10,156 nt of DNA from Kiloniellaceae bacterium (GCA_028280915.1 JANQKX010000614.1:1-10156); one strand, 5' to 3'. Shown: positions 1 through 6,164, numbered from the stretch's first letter. Numbers and translations: made by a program. The notes: generated by a model from the letters alone, not told the origin.

Positions 1-223
1 AGGCCAGTTGCGCGGCTTGCAGAAGGTTTTGGCCGTCCTCCGTCAAGGCAACACCCCGATGTAGCCGCCGGAAAACACTGAAGCCCAAGTCTTTTTCCAG
101 TTGGGAAATCTGATAGCTGACCGCGCCCTTGGTCAGGTTCAATTCCTGGGCCGCCGCCGTGAAGCTTAAATGGCGGGCCACCACGGTAAAAAGGCGCAGG
201 GCGTCATAAGATCGAAAGGTCAT
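1..223 (-). CDS. LysR-family transcriptional regulator, N-terminal part (runs off the left edge)
   Basis: The minus strand reads from ATG at 223 to the window edge, giving 74 residues that begin MTFRSYDALRLF. Residues about 18-44 form the winged helix-turn-helix typical of LysR proteins: FTAAAQELNL, then TKGAVSYQISQLE as turn and recognition helix, followed by the wing FRRLHRGVALTEDG. The RLFTVVARHLSFTAAA opening is the GcvA/AmpR-like LysR style. The effector-binding domain lies outside the window. A short AGGA sits just upstream of the start. The gene is divergent from the mttB-cupin-mttB operon, with 108 bp between the two start codons, which is the classical arrangement of a LysR regulator and its target. 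It therefore probably controls that operon, perhaps in response to a methylated amine or betaine. The family call is firm; the target and ligand are inferred. Confidence 0.93.
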   Translation of the reverse strand, partial: MTFRSYDALRLFTVVARHLSFTAAAQELNLTKGAVSYQISQLEKDLGFSVFRRLHRGVALTEDGQNLLQAAQLA

Positions 224-236
224 GTCCTGTGTCTAG

Positions 237-286
237 AATTTTTAAACGTAATGTGCAAATAATTTTGGTTGCACTGCTTAAAAATT
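237..286. promoter_or_regulatory. Divergent promoter region with nested inverted repeats, candidate LysR operator
   Basis: The 224-331 intergenic region is strikingly AT-rich compared with the genes on either side. It contains a perfect inverted repeat GTGCAA (253-258), 10-bp spacer, TTGCAC (269-274). Around it is a second perfect repeat, AATTTTTAA (237-245) and TTAAAAATT (278-286), whose centre is only 2 bp away. Such dyads between a LysR gene and its divergent target are the usual regulator binding sites. On the minus strand TTGCAC lies 17 bp from TAGACA and could serve as a weak lysR -35/-10 pair. On the plus strand TAAAAT (311-316) is a possible -10 without a good -35, as expected for an activator-dependent promoter. 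The repeats are seen directly; the binding role is inferred. Confidence 0.45.
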
Positions 287-331
287 GGGAGTTCTGTCAG
301 ACATAGAGAATAAAATTTTTGATCCCGAGCC

Positions 332-1906
332 ATGCCGCGAAACACCTCGATCACCGCGCCACTGCAAGAGAGCCCGCCCGAGCGCCGCCGCCGGTCCGGC
401 GGCCGTTCCGCGCGCCTGTCGCGGCCGGCACCGACCAGCGAGGTTCGGGCCGGTGCGGCGCGGCGCAAGATCGCCCCTTACGCGCTGCTGGATGAAGAAG
501 CCTTGGTCCGCCTGGAGGCCCATGCCGACTGGATCTTGCGGGAAATCGGCATCGAGTTTCGCGACGACCCGGAGGCGCTAGCGCTGTTCCGGCAGGCGGG
601 CGCGACCATCAAGGGGGAGCGGGTCCAGTTCGACCTGGGCCACGCCCGGGCTCTCTGCGCTACCGCGCCGCGGAAGTTCGACATGGTCGCCCGGGACCCG
701 GTCAATACGATCACCCTGGGCGGCCATCACATCGTCTTCATGCCCGCCTATGGGCCGCCCTTCGTTTCCGACCTGGACCAGGGCCGGCGCTACGCCACCA
801 TTGGCGACTTCGAAAACTTCGTCAAACTGGCCCAGTTGTCGCCCTATCTGCACCACAGCGGCGGTACGGTCTGCGAGCCCGTGGATCTGCCCGTGAACAA
901 GCGTCATTTGGACATGGTCTATGCCCATTTGCGCTATGGCGCCAAACCCTTCATGGGCTCGGCCACCGCGCCCGAGCGGGCGGCGGATACCATCGCCATG
1001 GCCGGCATCGTGTTCGGCGCGGATTTCCTGGAACAAAACTGCGTGATCCAGGGCAACATCAATGTGAATTCCCCTTTGGTATACGACGGGGTGATGTCGG
1101 GGGCGTTAAAGACCTATGCCCGGGCCAATCAGTCGGCGGTGGTCTCGCCCTTCATTTTGGGCGGGGCCATGGGCCCGGTGACCCAGCCGGCACTCCTGGC
1201 CCAGGCCCATGCCGAGGCCATGGCGGGTATCGCGCTGAGCCAGCTGGTGCGCCGCGGCGCGCCCATGGTCTATGGCAATTTCCTGACCACCATGAACCTG
1301 AAGACCGGCGCGCCCACCTTCGGCACGCCCGAGGCCAATCTTTCCACCTTCGCAATTGCCCAACTGTGCCGCCGCCTGGGCCTTCCCCTGCGCTGCGGCG
1401 GGAACCTGACCGCCTCCAAGGTGGCCGACGGCCAGGCCATGCAGGAATCCGCCGCCAGCATGATGGCCGGCATCCTGGCCGGCGCCAACTTCGTTTTCCA
1501 TGCCGCCGGCTGGCTGGAAGGGGGGCTGACCATGAGCTACGAAAAGTTCGCCATGGACCTGGACCAATGTGGCATGATGCTGCGCATGGCCGGGGGCTTG
1601 ACCATCGACGACGACCAATTGGCCGAACAGGCCTACCGGGAAGCGGGGCCGGGCGAGGCCTTTTTGGGCACGGCCCACACGCTTGCCCACTTCGAGAACG
1701 CCAACTACCTCTCCACCCTGGCCGACACGGCGCCCTTTGAGCATTGGCAAGAGGCGGGCCGCTTGGATTTGGAACAGCGGGCCAATGCCGGTTGGAAGGA
1801 AATGTTGGCGAACTACCAGGCGCCCGCCTTGGATCCCGCCGTTGACGAGGCCTTGCAGGATTTCATGGCCCGCAAAAAGGCCGCCATGCCCGATCAATGG
1901 CACTAA
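332..1906 (+). CDS. MttB-family (trimethylamine/betaine methyltransferase-like) protein, non-pyrrolysine, paralogue 1
   Basis: A 524-residue protein of the trimethylamine methyltransferase (MttB, COG5598) family. Members transfer a methyl group from a methylated amine to a corrinoid protein. The frame has no internal TAG, so this is a non-pyrrolysine member like the glycine betaine, proline betaine and carnitine demethylases; the substrate cannot be read from sequence. Residues 1-48 are a basic, probably flexible leader with RRRRSGGRSAR. The TIM-barrel domain spans about 50-515, with family stretches GNINVNSPLVYD (241-252), SPFILGGAMGPVT (272-284), GAPMVYGNF (309-317), GGNLTASKVADGQAMQES (356-373), AGANFVFHAAGW (383-394) and SYEKFAMDLDQ (402-412). 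The C-terminal LDPAVDEALQDF (500-511) recurs in paralogue 2. The Arg-rich motif is also shared with paralogue 2, which supports the 332 start although the ribosome binding site is weak (GAG only a few bases upstream). First gene of a three-gene operon; the cupin ATG follows its stop codon by 18 bp. Confidence 0.92.
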   Translation: MPRNTSITAPLQESPPERRRRSGGRSARLSRPAPTSEVRAGAARRKIAPYALLDEEALVRLEAHADWILREIGIEFRDDPEALALFRQAGATIKGERVQFDLGHARALCATAPRKFDMVARDPVNTITLGGHHIVFMPAYGPPFVSDLDQGRRYATIGDFENFVKLAQLSPYLHHSGGTVCEPVDLPVNKRHLDMVYAHLRYGAKPFMGSATAPERAADTIAMAGIVFGADFLEQNCVIQGNINVNSPLVYDGVMSGALKTYARANQSAVVSPFILGGAMGPVTQPALLAQAHAEAMAGIALSQLVRRGAPMVYGNFLTTMNLKTGAPTFGTPEANLSTFAIAQLCRRLGLPLRCGGNLTASKVADGQAMQESAASMMAGILAGANFVFHAAGWLEGGLTMSYEKFAMDLDQCGMMLRMAGGLTIDDDQLAEQAYREAGPGEAFLGTAHTLAHFENANYLSTLADTAPFEHWQEAGRLDLEQRANAGWKEMLANYQAPALDPAVDEALQDFMARKKAAMPDQWH

Positions 1907-1924
1907 ACTCTGAAAGGAAAGACC

Positions 1925-2311
1925 ATGAGCAAATCAAAATGCGTTCGTGTCCCCACCCAAGGGGCGATCCCCGGCCTGGCCCCCACGGACTACATCCCGC
2001 CGGAAAGCGTGCAGTCTGGTGATCCCCAGGAGCGGGGGCAGAGCCTCTATCTGGACCAAACCGGGCAGCTGGATGCCGGGGTCTGGGAATGCGAGGTCAA
2101 CAAGCATGTGATCGAAGCCGCGCCCTATGACGAGTTCGTCTATTTGATCCAAGGCCGGATCGACGTGACCGATGACGAGGGCGGGGTCGACAGCTTCAAG
2201 GCCGGGGACAGCTTCGTCATGCCCCGGGGCTGCAAGTGTACCTGGGATGTGAAGGAGCCCGTGCGCAAGCTCTATGTGGTGCTGACCCACGAGGCCTATA
2301 AGGCCGAGTAA
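1925..2311 (+). CDS. Small single-domain cupin (Cupin_3/DUF861-like)
   Basis: A 128-residue protein with the Cupin_3 (PF05899-like) pattern: GVWECEV (52-58), YDEFVYLIQGRIDVTDDEG (68-86), FKAGDSFVMPRGCKCTWDV (91-109) and VRKLYVVL (113-120). The usual cupin metal-binding histidines are not evident at the first motif, where the E/F/Y pattern of this subfamily stands instead, so it may be a ligand-binding or structural protein rather than a metalloenzyme. Translation starts after a clear AAAGGAAA Shine-Dalgarno, 18 bp after the first mttB gene, and the second mttB gene follows 42 bp on. Its place between two methyltransferase paralogues suggests a role in the same pathway, for example binding the substrate or product, but no reaction can be assigned. 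The stop codon lies in the first copy of a triplicated 14-bp repeat. Confidence 0.88.
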   Translation: MSKSKCVRVPTQGAIPGLAPTDYIPPESVQSGDPQERGQSLYLDQTGQLDAGVWECEVNKHVIEAAPYDEFVYLIQGRIDVTDDEGGVDSFKAGDSFVMPRGCKCTWDVKEPVRKLYVVLTHEAYKAE

Positions 2312-2339
2312 CGAAGGCCGACTAACCTAGGCCGAGTAA
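2301..2339 (+). repeat. Three tandem copies of a 14-bp unit spanning the cupin stop codon
   Basis: AGGCCGAGTAA at 2301-2311, AGGCCGACTAA at 2315-2325 and AGGCCGAGTAA at 2329-2339 follow each other with an exact 14-bp period. The first copy holds the last codons and TAA stop of the cupin gene, so each further copy repeats the gene end including TAA. The array fills most of the intergenic gap and stops just before the strong TAGGAGGAA ribosome binding site (2342-2350) of the second mttB gene. It looks like slippage duplication of the gene end. It lengthens the cupin-mttB spacing and could reduce translational coupling. Confidence 0.8.
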
Positions 2340-2353
2340 AGTAGGAGGAAAAG

Positions 2354-3910
2354 ATGGCGTTGGCGGAAGATCAATCCAAGTCGCGACGGGGCGGGCGCAA
2401 GGCGCGCCGGGAGCTGCGTCAGGACCGCACGGTCAAAATGTTGCCCAATTTGCGGCAGAACCTTCCGCTGACCGAACCGCTGAACCAGGAGCAGGTGGAG
2501 CGCATTGACGCGGCCTCCCTGGACATCCTGGAAGAGGTGGGCGTGGTTTTCCGGGACGATCAGGCCCTGGCGGACTGGAAGGCCGCCGGCGCCGACGTGC
2601 GGGGCGAGCGGGTGCATCTGGACCGGGGCCTGGTGCGCGAGCTGATCGCCACCATCCCGGGCAAAATCACCCTGCACGCCCGCAATCCGCAGAACACGGT
2701 GGACCTGGGCGGGCGCAATTCCATCTTCGTGCCCATGACCGGCGCGCCTTACCTGCGGGATCTGGAGGACAAGCGCCGGGCGCCGACCCTGGACGACCTG
2801 GCCATGTTCCACAAGCTGTCCCACATGGCGCCGGCCCTTCATTCCGTGGCCCATCACATCGTGGAGCCCATGGACCATGTGATCTCCCACCGCCACCTGC
2901 GCATTACCTATTCCTCCATGAAGTACTCGGACAAGACCTTCATGGGTATGACCACCTCGCCGAAAAACGCCGAGGACGTGCTGGACATGTGCGCCGTTCT
3001 CTTCGGCGCCGACTTCATGGACAGCCATCCGGTGGTGGTGGGCAACTGCAACGGCAACTCGCCGCTGGTGTGGGACGAGGTCATGCTGGGCGCCATGCGC
3101 GCCTTTAACCGGCGCAACCAGCCCGTGCTCTGCTCGCCCTTCGTCCTAGGCGGCGCCAACACTCCAGCCTCCACCGCGCCCACGGTGGCCCAGTTGAACG
3201 CGGAAGCCCTCTCGGCGCTGGCCTACACCCAGGTAGTGCGCAAGGGCTGCCCCGCGATCTACGGCCACTACCTCTCCACCGTTTCCATGCAAAGCGGCGC
3301 GCCCATGGCCGGTACGCCGGAAATCAGCCTGATGAACTTCATGATCGGGCAGATGGCGCGCTTTTATGGTGTCCCCTGGCGCACCTCCAACACCCTGGGC
3401 GGGGCCAAGACCTTCGATGCCCAGGCGGGCTATGAAAGCGCCACCACCTTGATGGCGGTGGTCATGTCCGGCGCCAACTACATCTGGCATTCGGCGGGAT
3501 GGAACGAGGCGGGCATGCACTGCTCGGTGGCCAAGTTCGTGGTCGACGCGGAGCAGTGCGCCATGGCCTACCGCATGATGGAAGGCATCAACTGGGACGA
3601 CTTCGACGAGGCCTTGGCGGCGGTGCGCGACGTGGGCCCGGGCGGCCACTACCTGGGCCACCCCCACACCCAAGCCAACTTCCAGCAGGCCTTTTTTATG
3701 CCCAAGCTGTTCGACAACAACTCCGTCGAACAGTGGATGGCCGAAGGCTCAAAGGAAATCACCGCCCGCGCGCTGACCGAAGCCCGCGCCCAGCTGGACG
3801 CCTACGAGGAACCCAAACTGGACCCGGCCACCGACGAAGCCCTCCAGGCCTACATCGCCCGCCGGGAAGAAGAAATCCCCGCCGTGGAGGCCCTGAACCA
3901 GGACTATTAG
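2354..3910 (+). CDS. MttB-family (trimethylamine/betaine methyltransferase-like) protein, non-pyrrolysine, paralogue 2
   Basis: A 518-residue second member of the MttB family, co-linear with paralogue 1 over its whole length. It has a basic leader with RRGGRKARR (11-19), EEVGVVFRDD (60-69), GNCNGNSPLVWDEVM (230-244), SPFVLGGANTP (261-271), GCPAIYGHY (298-306), GAKTFDAQAGYES (350-362), SGANYIWHSAGW (372-383) and LDPATDEALQAYIARR (489-504). No internal amber codon occurs, so it is a non-pyrrolysine type. A very good ribosome binding site, TAGGAGGAA, precedes ATG 2354. Conserved family blocks match paralogue 1, but the segment about 345-362 differs (SNTLGGAKTFDAQAGY against GGNLTASKVADGQAMQ), which hints at a different methylated substrate or a hetero-oligomer. 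It is the last gene of the operon; a GNAT gene ends convergently 12 bp beyond its TAG stop. The family is sure; the substrate is unknown. Confidence 0.92.
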   Translation: MALAEDQSKSRRGGRKARRELRQDRTVKMLPNLRQNLPLTEPLNQEQVERIDAASLDILEEVGVVFRDDQALADWKAAGADVRGERVHLDRGLVRELIATIPGKITLHARNPQNTVDLGGRNSIFVPMTGAPYLRDLEDKRRAPTLDDLAMFHKLSHMAPALHSVAHHIVEPMDHVISHRHLRITYSSMKYSDKTFMGMTTSPKNAEDVLDMCAVLFGADFMDSHPVVVGNCNGNSPLVWDEVMLGAMRAFNRRNQPVLCSPFVLGGANTPASTAPTVAQLNAEALSALAYTQVVRKGCPAIYGHYLSTVSMQSGAPMAGTPEISLMNFMIGQMARFYGVPWRTSNTLGGAKTFDAQAGYESATTLMAVVMSGANYIWHSAGWNEAGMHCSVAKFVVDAEQCAMAYRMMEGINWDDFDEALAAVRDVGPGGHYLGHPHTQANFQQAFFMPKLFDNNSVEQWMAEGSKEITARALTEARAQLDAYEEPKLDPATDEALQAYIARREEEIPAVEALNQDY

Positions 3911-3922
3911 GGCTGGGCTAGC

Positions 3923-4354
3923 CTATTTGAGTTCCTTGACCATCAAGACCGATGGGGCGTCCTTGGAAAGGCTGCGAACCATATAGCCGCACCGCCGATA
4001 AAATCCTACAGCATCCGCAGCCACGGAGGATTCGACCCGTGTTGCGGATCGGGTTCGCGCAAATTGTTCTGAAAGCTTGAGCAACAGCCGCCCGTGCCCT
4101 GAGCGTTGGAACCCTTGCGCAATGGCCACCCGTCGCAGCCATGCCACGGTCCCGACCATATCGATGCGCACCACGCCAATCGGCTGGCGGTCAATCAGGA
4201 ACAATCGCGGGTGATGGTTGGGCATAAACTCATCAGGATGGTGGGGGTCATAGACCCCCACACGCCCCCGGTTTTCAAAAAGCACGGTGCGGCGAATGTC
4301 GTGATAGGCCTGCCACTCTTCGTCGCTCGAAGGTCTGACGAAGTCGTACATCAT
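3923..4354 (-). CDS. GNAT-family N-acetyltransferase
   Basis: A 143-residue protein with the GNAT fold. The early part RRTVLFENRGRVGVYDPHHP (21-40) is followed by the strand PIGVVRIDM (58-66) and the acetyl-CoA binding motif A, VAIAQGFQRSGHGRLLL (77-93), carrying the Q/R-x-x-G-x-G/A pyrophosphate loop. Motif B is AADAVGFYRRCGY (112-124). The substrate is unknown. Start ATG 4354 and the adjacent ATG 4351 are equally possible; no good Shine-Dalgarno precedes them. It is the last of three minus-strand genes (methyltransferase, DUF4440, this one) separated by gaps of about 60 bp, possibly one transcript. It converges on the second mttB gene with only 12 bp between stop codons. Confidence 0.9.
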   Translation of the reverse strand: MMYDFVRPSSDEEWQAYHDIRRTVLFENRGRVGVYDPHHPDEFMPNHHPRLFLIDRQPIGVVRIDMVGTVAWLRRVAIAQGFQRSGHGRLLLKLSEQFARTRSATRVESSVAADAVGFYRRCGYMVRSLSKDAPSVLMVKELK

Positions 4355-4413
4355 GATAACAGCCCAGTCGTTACACTCCTTGGCGGGAAAGAGAAAGTGC
4401 CATTTTGGGAGTC

Positions 4414-4773
4414 TTATCCTTCCTTTGACGGTGTTCCTTGATTAAACACCATCTGCCATTTCTTTTCTTTGTGCAGCCAGATGGATGATCGAAGCGTGCC
4501 GGTTTCTTTGATCCGATACGTGGCTTGGGCCACTGTTGTGGATAGGAGTCGCAGGTGAAAGCTCTCGATCGTTCGCGGGCCATCAAAACCCGGAGTCTCT
4601 TGTAAGTGGTCGAGAACCGTCTTCCTGTCATAGATACGGCCAGATTGACCTATTTCCAAAAAGTCATCTGCGAGCAAAGTCAGGAGATCACTTTTCGACT
4701 GACGAATCGTTGGGTCAAGCAAGCGGCGTTCCAGGTCCAAGATATGCTCTGTTAGTCCTGTTGGTATTGTCAT
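4414..4773 (-). CDS. DUF4440 / SnoaL-like (NTF2-fold) protein
   Basis: A protein of about 119 residues that matches the DUF4440 pattern. A helix LTEHILDLERRLLDP is followed by LLTLLADDFLEIGQSGRIYDR and TVLDHLQE, the strands TTVAQATYRI, the motif RSSIWLHKEKKWQMVFNQGTP, and a short tail. In most relatives the end reads W..FHQGTP; here His is replaced by Asn (FNQGTP). These NTF2-like proteins are small cone-shaped domains, mostly of unknown function. A GTG at 4776 directly precedes ATG 4773; the ATG is preferred because GGA lies at a better distance (6 bases). Base composition is visibly less GC-rich than that of the flanking operons, as in the following GNAT gene, which could mean acquisition by transfer. 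Confidence 0.85.
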   Translation of the reverse strand: MTIPTGLTEHILDLERRLLDPTIRQSKSDLLTLLADDFLEIGQSGRIYDRKTVLDHLQETPGFDGPRTIESFHLRLLSTTVAQATYRIKETGTLRSSIWLHKEKKWQMVFNQGTPSKEG

Positions 4774-4841
4774 CACTTATCCGGCCAAATATCGAGTTCA
4801 AATGCCTGCCTGTAAGGCGGCGGGAAATTTCAAAGTCCCAA

Positions 4842-5624
4842 TCAGTGGGAATTTGGGGCCACTTGCTTTTCCGCCGCTAGAACGAGAAGGGGAGGTCGGC
4901 GCAAGTGTTGCACCAGTTCCTCCCTTTCCTGGATGGTGGTTAGTGAGGGGGCTGGTTCGGCCAGGTGGCGCAAAGTAAAGCCGGCAGCCAAGAGTTGCCG
5001 CACATAAGTTTCCAGGGTGCGGTGGAATTTTTCCACGCCGTCCACGAACCAGGTGGTGTCTCTACGCCCTTCATCTTGATAGCAATCCAACGGCCAGAAT
5101 TTCTCATCCCCGTTTTCGTTCTGGATCCAACCTATCGGATTAGCTGTGCAAATGGGGTGTTCGACCGAAAAGGCCAAAACGCCGCCATCTGTAAGCCACG
5201 AAAAAATGGCCTGGACCAGTGCTTCGTAGTCGGCGACATAGTGAATGGCCATGGAAGAGACCACAAGGTCAAAGGTGGCCGGATCGGTATGAAAGTCCTC
5301 CATTTTCCTAAACAGGTAGGTAATGCCGGGGTCGTTGGTATTTTGTTTTGCTGACGTCAGCATGCGCTCGGAAGCATCGATGCCAACCACCGACTCAGCG
5401 CCCTGCTCCCGCGCGTGGCGGGCGAAATCGCCAAAGCCGCAGCCCAGATCGAGAATGGAGAGCCCGCGCAAGTTGGGCAGGCATTCCCTCATGGCCGGAA
5501 TTTCGATGGCGCTGTTCAGCCCAGTGTCGTTCTGCCGCAGTGACTTGTAGCCCTCGAAAAATTCCGGATCATCGTAGAGGCAGCTTGGGCGAGGCGGGGC
5601 AGCGGTCTTTTTGTCTCGAGTCAT
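4842..5624 (-). CDS. Class I SAM-dependent methyltransferase
   Basis: A 260-residue Rossmann-fold methyltransferase of the Methyltransf_11/UbiE-like group. Motif I is ILDLGCGFGDFARHA (57-71). The acidic residue binding the SAM ribose is D83 in VVGIDASERML. The later motifs are FDLVVSSMAIHYV (118-130) and LTDGGVLAFSVEHP (144-157). The C-terminal part, with RTLETYVRQLLAAGF and RRPPLLVLAAEK, is the family's substrate-side helical cap; the substrate is unknown. The family core begins at LYDDPEFFEGY, only 16 residues after ATG 5624, so that start is chosen. An in-frame GTG at 5657 would add 11 residues, and neither start has a convincing Shine-Dalgarno. First gene of the minus-strand trio with DUF4440 and GNAT. 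Confidence 0.9.
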   Translation of the reverse strand: MTRDKKTAAPPRPSCLYDDPEFFEGYKSLRQNDTGLNSAIEIPAMRECLPNLRGLSILDLGCGFGDFARHAREQGAESVVGIDASERMLTSAKQNTNDPGITYLFRKMEDFHTDPATFDLVVSSMAIHYVADYEALVQAIFSWLTDGGVLAFSVEHPICTANPIGWIQNENGDEKFWPLDCYQDEGRRDTTWFVDGVEKFHRTLETYVRQLLAAGFTLRHLAEPAPSLTTIQEREELVQHLRRPPLLVLAAEKQVAPNSH

Positions 5625-5690
5625 CACAAGAATCCAACGGGAAGGTTGGTCGGTCACTTCGCCGACGGATTGTCCCTTACTTTTGCCCGC

Positions 5691-5729
5691 TTACCAAGAC
5701 CTCAGCTGATCGTTATGATAGCCGGCTAT
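5691..5729 (+). promoter_or_regulatory. Candidate sigma-70 promoter with palindromic operator for the small membrane protein gene
   Basis: TTACCA (5691-5696, 4/6 match to TTGACA) lies exactly 17 bp before TATGAT (5714-5719, 5/6 match to TATAAT). A transcript would begin near 5726, about 30 bases before ATG 5756. The perfect 12-bp palindrome ATAGCCGGCTAT (5718-5729) overlaps the end of the -10 box and the expected start point, a position where a bound repressor would block transcription. The promoter elements and palindrome are seen directly; the regulation is inferred. Confidence 0.45.
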
Positions 5730-5755
5730 TGTGGCATGCAGGTTCGGTAGAGAGC

Positions 5756-5932
5756 ATGGGAGAGGATCGCTGGGTTTACATCGTTGTGCTGGCGGTGTTC
5801 GTCATCGCCGGGCGCAAGTTTTTGGATGCCTGGCGGGAGGAGGGGCCGCGGGGTTTTCGGCGGCGCTTGATCTTCGGCGGACTTTGCCTGGCCTGCTTTC
5901 TGGTGGTGGCGTTTTTCGAGGTGCAGCTCTAA
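5756..5932 (+). CDS. Small two-helix membrane protein of unknown function (58 residues)
   Basis: ATG 5756 follows a GAGAG ribosome binding site and opens a 58-residue frame starting MGEDRWVYIV and ending FFEVQL. It has two hydrophobic stretches, VYIVVLAVFVIAG (7-19) and LIFGGLCLACFLVVAFF (38-54). They are separated by a charged loop (RKFLDAWREEGPRGFRRR), so an inner-membrane hairpin is expected with the basic loop in the cytoplasm. The open frame continues upstream, but the membrane-protein part, the ribosome binding site and the promoter point to 5756. It is divergent from the methyltransferase and converges on nqrM with 22 bp between the stops. No known family is recognised. The promoter and composition support a real gene, but without homologues it stays tentative. 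Confidence 0.55.
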   Translation: MGEDRWVYIVVLAVFVIAGRKFLDAWREEGPRGFRRRLIFGGLCLACFLVVAFFEVQL

Positions 5933-5967
5933 AGCCGCTCAGCCAGCCTTTGGATCAGCCGGCTTTT
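5931..5967. terminator. Possible bidirectional terminator between the small membrane gene and nqrM
   Basis: AAAGCCG (5931-5937) and CGGCTTT (5960-5966) are perfect 7-bp arms around a 22-bp loop. The right arm runs on to TTTT on the plus strand, and the left arm gives a short U-run on the minus strand. The arms overlap the stop codon of the 58-residue gene and the last codons of nqrM, where two converging transcripts must end. The large loop makes a weak structure, so this is tentative. Confidence 0.3.
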
Positions 5968-6164
5968 GGATTGGCCTTGCCGCAGGAGGTTGACGCGCCG
6001 TCTTCCAGGTCCCGGCCGCAGACGCCGCAGCGGTCCAGGCCCTGGATGGCGTTCAGGCCGCCGCAACTGCCCTTGATGCGCTTGCCGGCAATCAGCACGC
6101 CCACGGCCATGCCGAGCACGGACAGCAGCAAGACAACAAAAGCAAGGGCAATGGTGGTTCCCAT
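5955..6164 (-). CDS. nqrM: NqrM, Na+-NQR maturation protein (DUF539)
   Basis: A 69-residue protein with one N-terminal membrane helix (about 4-26, IALAFVVLLLSVLGMAVGVL) and a short Cys-rich tail. The tail holds four cysteines in the NqrM pattern: GSCGG (Cys34), RCGVCGRDL (Cys46 and Cys49) and TSCGK (Cys61). NqrM is needed for assembly of active Na+-NQR and is thought to help deliver the iron bound by NqrD and NqrE cysteines. It lies 113 bp downstream of nqrF on the same strand, as the last gene of the operon. In many genomes apbE (flavin transferase) lies between nqrF and nqrM; here it does not. ATG 6164 is preceded by a modest GAG ribosome binding site. Confidence 0.92.
   Translation of the reverse strand: MGTTIALAFVVLLLSVLGMAVGVLIAGKRIKGSCGGLNAIQGLDRCGVCGRDLEDGASTSCGKANPKAG

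Noticed and set aside
578..1903. Long minus-strand open frames of about 150 and 265 codons opposite the first mttB gene
   Set aside because: They are shadow frames of a GC-rich gene. Their translations are rich in Gly, His, Gln and Val with no recognisable domain, and the plus-strand frame is a clear family member.
2327..3673. Minus-strand frames opposite the second mttB gene
   Set aside because: Same shadow effect: no domain, no ribosome binding site, and fully inside a well-supported gene.
3908..3910. TAG stop of the second mttB gene as a pyrrolysine codon
   Set aside because: In pyrrolysine MttB proteins the amber codon is in the middle of the gene. Here the protein is already full length with the normal C-terminal motif, and read-through would enter the antisense of the GNAT gene.
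3915..3924. GGCTAGCC palindrome between the converging mttB and GNAT stops as a terminator
   Set aside because: An 8-bp palindrome has no loop and no T-run. It cannot fold as a useful hairpin.
4836..4850. Hairpin TCCCA-ATCAG-TGGGA over the methyltransferase stop codon as a terminator
   Set aside because: The stem is only 5 bp and is followed on the minus strand by CTTTGAAATTT rather than a U-run. The three minus-strand genes are close enough to be one transcript.
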